Below, piece after piece: positions 60,194 to 64,000 of a DNA stretch of 64,000 nt. The first letter of the stretch is position 1; each line of letters starts with the position of its first letter. Location of the stretch: the NCBI GenBank assembly GCA_903832665.1, contig CAILCG010000018.1, forward strand, positions 62,001 to 126,000. The letters are read 5' to 3'. The translations under genes and the position numbers were made by a program. Origin of the DNA: an uncultured Methanomicrobiales archaeon (GTDB lineage Archaea > Halobacteriota > Methanomicrobia > Methanomicrobiales > Methanospirillaceae). The notes under the pieces are model-generated. The model was not told the origin of the DNA. It made no database searches and saw only the letters and a list, made by a program, of their open reading frames with translations.

Positions 60194-60766
60194 ATGAGAA
60201 AACTTATTGCATTCACCATTGTTTCCGTTGACGGGTACTTTGCCGGGCCAAACGGTGAGATCGACTGGTTCAAAGGCGAACACAGTGACGAAGAAAAGGA
60301 GTTCTCGGACGAGGTCTCGAAAAAGGCCGGCCTGCTGCTCTTCGGCCGCACCACCTACGAGATGATGAAGAGTTTCTGGCCCACACCAGATGGAATGAGG
60401 AGTGACCCCGTGATGGCGGAGGTGATGAACCGCATGCCAAAGATCGTCTTTTCCGAAACCATGAAGCCCGAGAAAGACGGCCCGGTCTGGAAAGATGTCC
60501 GGGTCCTGCACGATATCGATCCGGAAGAGATCGTCTCGTTAAAGAAGCATGGCGAAGGAGGTATCACGATCCTTGGAAGCGGCACTATCGTGCAGCAGAT
60601 GGAGAGACTCGGCCTCATTGATGAATACCAGCTGATGGTTGTACCGGTGATTCTTGGCACCGGCAAATATCTGTTCAAAGATGTGAAGAGGCTGAACCTG
60701 GAACTGATCGGGACGAAGGTTTTCCGGAACGGGAGAGTGCTTCTCACGTACCGGCCGAAAGCTTAG
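60194..60766 (+). CDS. Dihydrofolate reductase / RibD C-terminal domain family protein
   Basis: A 190-residue NADPH-dependent reductase-like protein. The start at ATG 60194 is fixed by an AGGAGG ribosome binding site about ten bases upstream. Features are RKLIAFTIVSVDGYFAGPNGEIDW at the N-terminus, LLLFGRTTYEMMKSFWP (~50-66), VLHDIDPEEIVSLKKHGEGG and ITILGSGTIVQQMERLGLIDEYQL. The family includes deaminase/reductases of riboflavin synthesis and many stand-alone reductases of unknown substrate. It lies upstream of the hydrolase gene on the same strand. Confidence 0.85.
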   Translation: MRKLIAFTIVSVDGYFAGPNGEIDWFKGEHSDEEKEFSDEVSKKAGLLLFGRTTYEMMKSFWPTPDGMRSDPVMAEVMNRMPKIVFSETMKPEKDGPVWKDVRVLHDIDPEEIVSLKKHGEGGITILGSGTIVQQMERLGLIDEYQLMVVPVILGTGKYLFKDVKRLNLELIGTKVFRNGRVLLTYRPKA

Positions 60767-60815
60767 GATAAAGGACACGGAGTATCTCCCGACAATTGGA
60801 TCTCAAAATGATACC

Positions 60816-61625
60816 ATGACGACGAACACTATGCGAACGGTAACCTCAGGGGACGGCACCCGGATCACGTACGAAAAACATGGCGCTGGGCCGGCGCTGA
60901 TCATTGTATTGGGAGCGCTCTGCGATCGGAACTTCGGTTCCACGCCGCAGCTCGTGAAATTGCTGGCAAACGATTTCTGCGTCTATAATTACGACCGTCG
61001 CGGCAAAGGCGACAGTGGCGACACACAGCCCTATGCGGTAGTACGCGAGATCGAAGATATCACCGCCCTTATTGAAGCGACAGGTGGCGAGGCATATGTG
61101 TATGGCCACTCATCCGGGGCGGCACTGGCGTTACGGGCAGCCGCAGAACCCGGCAGCAGGATCGCCCAACTTGCCCTTTACGAGCCGCCGTATAACGATG
61201 AACCGCAGGCAAAAGGGGCCTGGAAGGACTACATCGCCCGGTTGACCGAATTGCTGGCGGAAGGAAAGAAGGGAGAGGCGGTCGCCTTCTTCATGCAGTT
61301 TGCCGGTATGCCGGCCGGGCAGCTGGCGGAAATGCATCACTCCCCGTTCTGGGCGATGATGGAAGTGGTCGGCCATACCCTTGCCTATGACCACACCGCG
61401 ATACTTGGGGCGGAGGCCGCGATCCCACGGGACCTTGCTGCCAGGGTGACGATGCCGGCACTCGTGATGAGCGGGACCAACAGTTTCCCGTTCATGAAGG
61501 CAACCGCTGAAACGCTCAGCACCATCATTCCCCACGCCCGGCTCCGGATACTGGCGGGCCAGACGCATGAGGTCAGCCAGGAGGTTCTCGCGCCGGTGCT
61601 GCGGGAGTTCTTTCAAGACCGGTGA
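60816..61625 (+). CDS. Alpha/beta hydrolase
   Basis: A 269-residue alpha/beta hydrolase. The nucleophile elbow is GHSSGAALALRAA (Ser ~95), preceded by the NYDRRGKGDSGD motif; the catalytic His is in GQTHEVSQE near the C-terminus, and the acid is probably in the VMSGTNSFPFMKAT region. No lid or signal peptide is seen. The substrate is unknown; the family includes esterases and haloperoxidase-like enzymes. Downstream lies the inverted repeat element. Confidence 0.88.
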   Translation: MTTNTMRTVTSGDGTRITYEKHGAGPALIIVLGALCDRNFGSTPQLVKLLANDFCVYNYDRRGKGDSGDTQPYAVVREIEDITALIEATGGEAYVYGHSSGAALALRAAAEPGSRIAQLALYEPPYNDEPQAKGAWKDYIARLTELLAEGKKGEAVAFFMQFAGMPAGQLAEMHHSPFWAMMEVVGHTLAYDHTAILGAEAAIPRDLAARVTMPALVMSGTNSFPFMKATAETLSTIIPHARLRILAGQTHEVSQEVLAPVLREFFQDR

Positions 61626-61721
61626 ACCCCCTAAATTTTTTCCGCAGAAACATAAACCGTGGTGAGAAAAACCGGCCAAGTCCGGGCCATTTTTTTCGGA
61701 TTTTTTAAAGAGATGAAGGGC

Positions 61722-62740
61722 GCTTCGGGATATGTTGGGGAATTTATTGCCCTTTTGAAAAATTTGTTCCGGGCCGTACAGGATTTTTTAATCACCCGAA
61801 TTAATTTTACCCTGGGGGGAATTTTAAAATGAAACAATTGATCGCTCCCCGGGCCTGAATTTTTTACACTCCCGTTTCCACCACCAGTCACTAAAAAACT
61901 ACGATTATACCGGGGATGGGTGAAGTAAGAGTCTCTTGAAGGGGTCAAGGGGTCACCCTCATACTGTCACCCCGAAGAATGCCTCTCCGTCGGAGAGTTC
62001 CCGCTTTTTGCAGGGGGAGCAATCCGGGCCCGCTGGGGGCTCCGTTTACCCGTTTTTTCCAATCCGGGAGGCAACTAAGCGGAAAAACACGGAATTAAGG
62101 CCGGAATTAAGGGGCGTTCTCCGGCGGGAAATGGAGAGGCAACTAACAACAACGTTGTGAGGGCCGAAAAGGGAGGGAGGTGAGGTTTAGATCGTTGGGG
62201 TCACTTCAGGAGCCAGGATTCAGGAGTCCAGGATCAGGACCTGTGACGGATAGTCTTCATCCGGCAGATTTTCCGGAAATCTTATCCGCCGAGGGACGCC
62301 TTCCGGGGCGACAGTCGTTCAATGCAATCATGAGAATGGAACCATCCGCCCTCATCACAAGATTCTATCCATAACAAGCCCACTCTGCCGGTGTCGAGAC
62401 GACACCTCACCAGGGCTCGCCGGGTCGGGATCGACCGCGAGGGGAAAACGGCAGTACTCCGGATGGACGATCGCGTGAACACGCCGGGAAAATTTTTCAG
62501 ATTTTTTATAACGAATTTTTGTCCACGGTTTCCGGAAATTTTTCTGAACGATTGTTTCTGAGCCGGGGATCTTCGGCATTATTCAATCATAACCGGCCAG
62601 GGAAGGAAGTTTTTCTGCCGGGATTTGTCATGAAAATTTTTGAAGACCACTTACGATAAAATACAAAACCGTAATTCTTTTTCCGGTTGCAAAATTTTCA
62701 TTGCCCGGGTGGGAATTCTTTGACTTCATGCGGGTTTTTT
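61722..62740. repeat. Copy 2 (inverted) of the ~1.02-kb non-coding element
   Basis: Read on the minus strand this matches copy 1 (33695-34724) from end to end, with clear landmarks such as the run around ggggatgggtgaagtaagag, the CTCCGTCGGAGAG dyad (61983-61997), the hairpin GGTGTCG-AGA-CGACACC (62390-62406) and the loop arm around GGGTCGGGATCGACC (62416-62441). No frame is open across it in the same phase as copy 1. Copy 2 is not followed by a second truncated unit as copy 1 is. The gap from the hydrolase stop to 61721 is T-rich sequence without a gene. Confidence 0.8.
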
Positions 62741-62794
62741 AAGATTAAAACCGCACGAAAATTTTCCGTAATAGTCTGGCAGAAAAATTTCCTG

Positions 62795-63262
62795 AACCAA
62801 GCCTCCCCCCGGTCCTGTTTGAAGCCCGGGGACTGGCCGTGCTTCGCGTGATGGGACAGCCGGGACCCGGGGGTGGAGACCAGTCCTGGTAAGGATGGGG
62901 TAATTCCCCCTTCCCCACTATTCCGGATGAGAGGGGGTATCCGGCCCTGACCACCCCCACTCCAAAGTACGAGAGGGGGTAGGGTACCCGCCTACCCCCA
63001 CTCAAAAAAGTGAGAGGGGGACCTCCTGCTCCCCTGTCCCGCAAAAGACAGGGTACCTCCCCCCCCCCTTTGGAGGCAGGTACGGAAGCACGGCATCGCA
63101 TGGAGTCACATCGGAAGAGGGATTTTGCGTACGGTAAAATGGAGGGGGGTGGGGGCCTGTCCAGGCAAAGAGGGGCACCACCCCCTCCCCCTCTCCAAAA
63201 TATGAGTGAGGGATACAGGCCCATCCTACCCCCCGAGATCAAAGTGGGAGGGGTAGGTTCAA
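62795..63262. repeat. G-rich/C-rich repeat array, related to 10898-11239
   Basis: The interval holds blocks of runs of G and C (gagggggtagggtaccc, cctacccccactc, gtgagagggggacctc) that can fold into short hairpins, for example CCCTGTC-CCGCAAAA-GACAGGG at 63032-63053. The segment around 63011-63060 corresponds to that at 11183-11239 (shared words GGGGGACC, GACAGGGT, acttcctcc/acctcccc). No equal spacers are present, so it is not a CRISPR array. It is directly next to copy 2 of the 1.02-kb element, but copy 1 has no such neighbour. Confidence 0.6.
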
Positions 63263-63334
63263 GATTAATGAGTGCATAATGGGAGTGAAAATAATTTCAA
63301 AATATATTTAGTTGAGTAACCCAAGTCTAATCTT

Positions 63335-64000
63335 ATGACTGAATTTATTTCAGTATTGGCTGCAGATAGTAAAACTTTTACAAGGGGGCCATCGGTTAAA
63401 CCTTTCAAAGGGGTTATGGGCGTTTGTATTAGTGCCTCAAATCCCGATAAATTTTCTAGCGAATATTATGAAATCATTCAATCAATCTACAAACCAATAA
63501 TTGATTCAAAAAAGCGGAATGTGTTAAAATCATTTGATGTTAGTCAATATTATAATGAAGATCGTAACGCATTTTTATATTCTTTAGCCCAATTTGCGAA
63601 AAGAATCTCTGAAAGTGGAATAACAGCAAATTTTGTATTTACTACATTCAACACACAAAAATTTCCTCAAGGTGTGAAAATATATGGATATAAATCACCC
63701 GACGAATTTATTCCACCTCTTGTATTTCTCGATAAATTGTCATCATATTATTCATACATCGCCACGTGGAAACATCAAAATTTGCCCAACTAAAAAATTG
63801 CCAAGTATTTCTAGATAATTTCACGGAGAGAATACAAACGCTTGGGGAGAACTATGTGTTCATCATAATGTATGCATAATTCCAAATGGAGATTTATGCA
63901 ATGTATTCATTTCCACTGCAGATTTGCTAACTCGTTATATCGATGAATATCTCTCACAACACCGTCTTCATCTTGAAGAAGCATCTGTAATCAACGCATT
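63335..64000 (+). pseudogene. AT-rich unknown gene, frame-disrupted and running off the window
   Basis: The first frame (to 63793, 152 residues) starts MTEFISVLAADSKTF. After it, reading continues in another frame with TSKFAQLKNCQVFLDNF (around 63774-63824) and then in a third with HGENTNAWGEL and CNVFISTADLLTRYIDEYL to the window end. Two small indels near 63771-63775 and 63822-63826 would make one protein of at least 210 residues. Acidic residues at AADS, LDNF and STADLL sit where RNase H-fold (DUF3800-like) proteins keep theirs, but this is only a resemblance. Codon use is AT-rich, unlike the rest of the window. Confidence 0.55.

Noticed and set aside
62795-63262. CRISPR array
   Set aside because: Repeats are irregular G/C-rich blocks without a constant repeat sequence or equal-length spacers.

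Overview
This is archaeal chromosomal DNA, and the gene content points to a methanogen of the Methanomicrobiales type (Methanoregula/Methanolinea-like; inferred, not proven). The archaeal signature genes are both prefoldin subunits, KEOPS Pcc1, RpoP and Rpb4, ribosomal proteins L15e, L21e and L37Ae, SBDS, the 20S proteasome alpha subunit, RNase P proteins Rnp2/Rnp3, NAC, Pus10 with TrmY, archaeal CoaD, an ether-lipid UbiA prenyltransferase and an intron-bearing tRNA-Tyr. An HdrA-like flavoprotein, stand-alone PAS/Cache histidine kinases and Cache lipoproteins fit a methanogen. Box A (TATA-like) promoters, GGTG-type ribosome binding sites and probable leaderless starts are visible.

Layout. 1-3.1 kb: end of an unknown gene, a YkgJ-type metal-cluster protein and two Cache-domain lipoproteins, one frameshifted. 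3.5-5.4 kb: tRNA-Asp, tRNA-Tyr and a 2-isopropylmalate synthase. 5.4-10.7 kb (minus): the rpl15e-rnp3-rnp2-psmA-sbds-rpl37ae-rpoP-pcc1-pfdB superoperon, here without exosome genes. 10.9-11.8 kb: a G-rich repeat array and a RelE-type toxin-antitoxin pair. 12-16.9 kb: moaC, NAD(P)HX repair, then a RecJ-like/PUA/NAC/TrmI operon. 16.9-19.3 kb: an AT-rich accessory island with MazEF, two small membrane proteins, a wrecked relE and a duplicated 3' end of trmI. 19.5-20.9 kb: a stand-alone CARF-like/winged-helix regulator followed by a perfect 30-bp palindrome. 21.8-25.2 kb (minus): a nucleotide-sugar cluster. 25.4-33.7 kb: pyrBI, coaD, a gamma-carbonic-anhydrase-like/HdrA-like/mtnA/DUF116 run, a UbiA prenyltransferase, tRNA-Arg and trm1. 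33.7-34.8 kb: copy 1 of a roughly 1.02-kb non-coding element. 34.9-46.6 kb: two histidine kinases, a DRG-type GTPase, tRNA-Glu, small unknown proteins, a HEAT-repeat protein, an ABC exporter, HemK2 and ThiC. 46.7-54.4 kb (minus): pfdA-ftsY-srp54-trmY-pus10-rpl21e-rpb4-DUF655-ksgA, followed by a frameshifted DUF1848 gene. 54.6-56.8 kb: a PadR-regulated ABC exporter whose permease is frameshifted. 57-61.6 kb: a membrane protein, a secreted ice-binding-like (DUF3494) protein, a flavodoxin-like protein, a DHFR-like reductase and an alpha/beta hydrolase. 61.7-62.7 kb: the inverted second copy of the 1.02-kb element. 62.8-63.3 kb: a second G-rich array. 63.3-64 kb: an AT-rich, frame-disrupted unknown gene running off the end.

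Themes. Two translation/RNA superoperons couple ribosome synthesis, tRNA maturation, protein targeting and proteolysis; TrmY and Pus10, which act in sequence on tRNA position 54, are encoded by overlapping genes. The most unusual material is non-coding or accessory: the 1.02-kb repeated element, the two related G-rich arrays, the CARF-like regulator with its large palindrome, and the TA island bounded by a second trmI 3' end. At least five reading frames are broken by small indels. Whether these are true mutations or assembly errors cannot be decided from the sequence alone.
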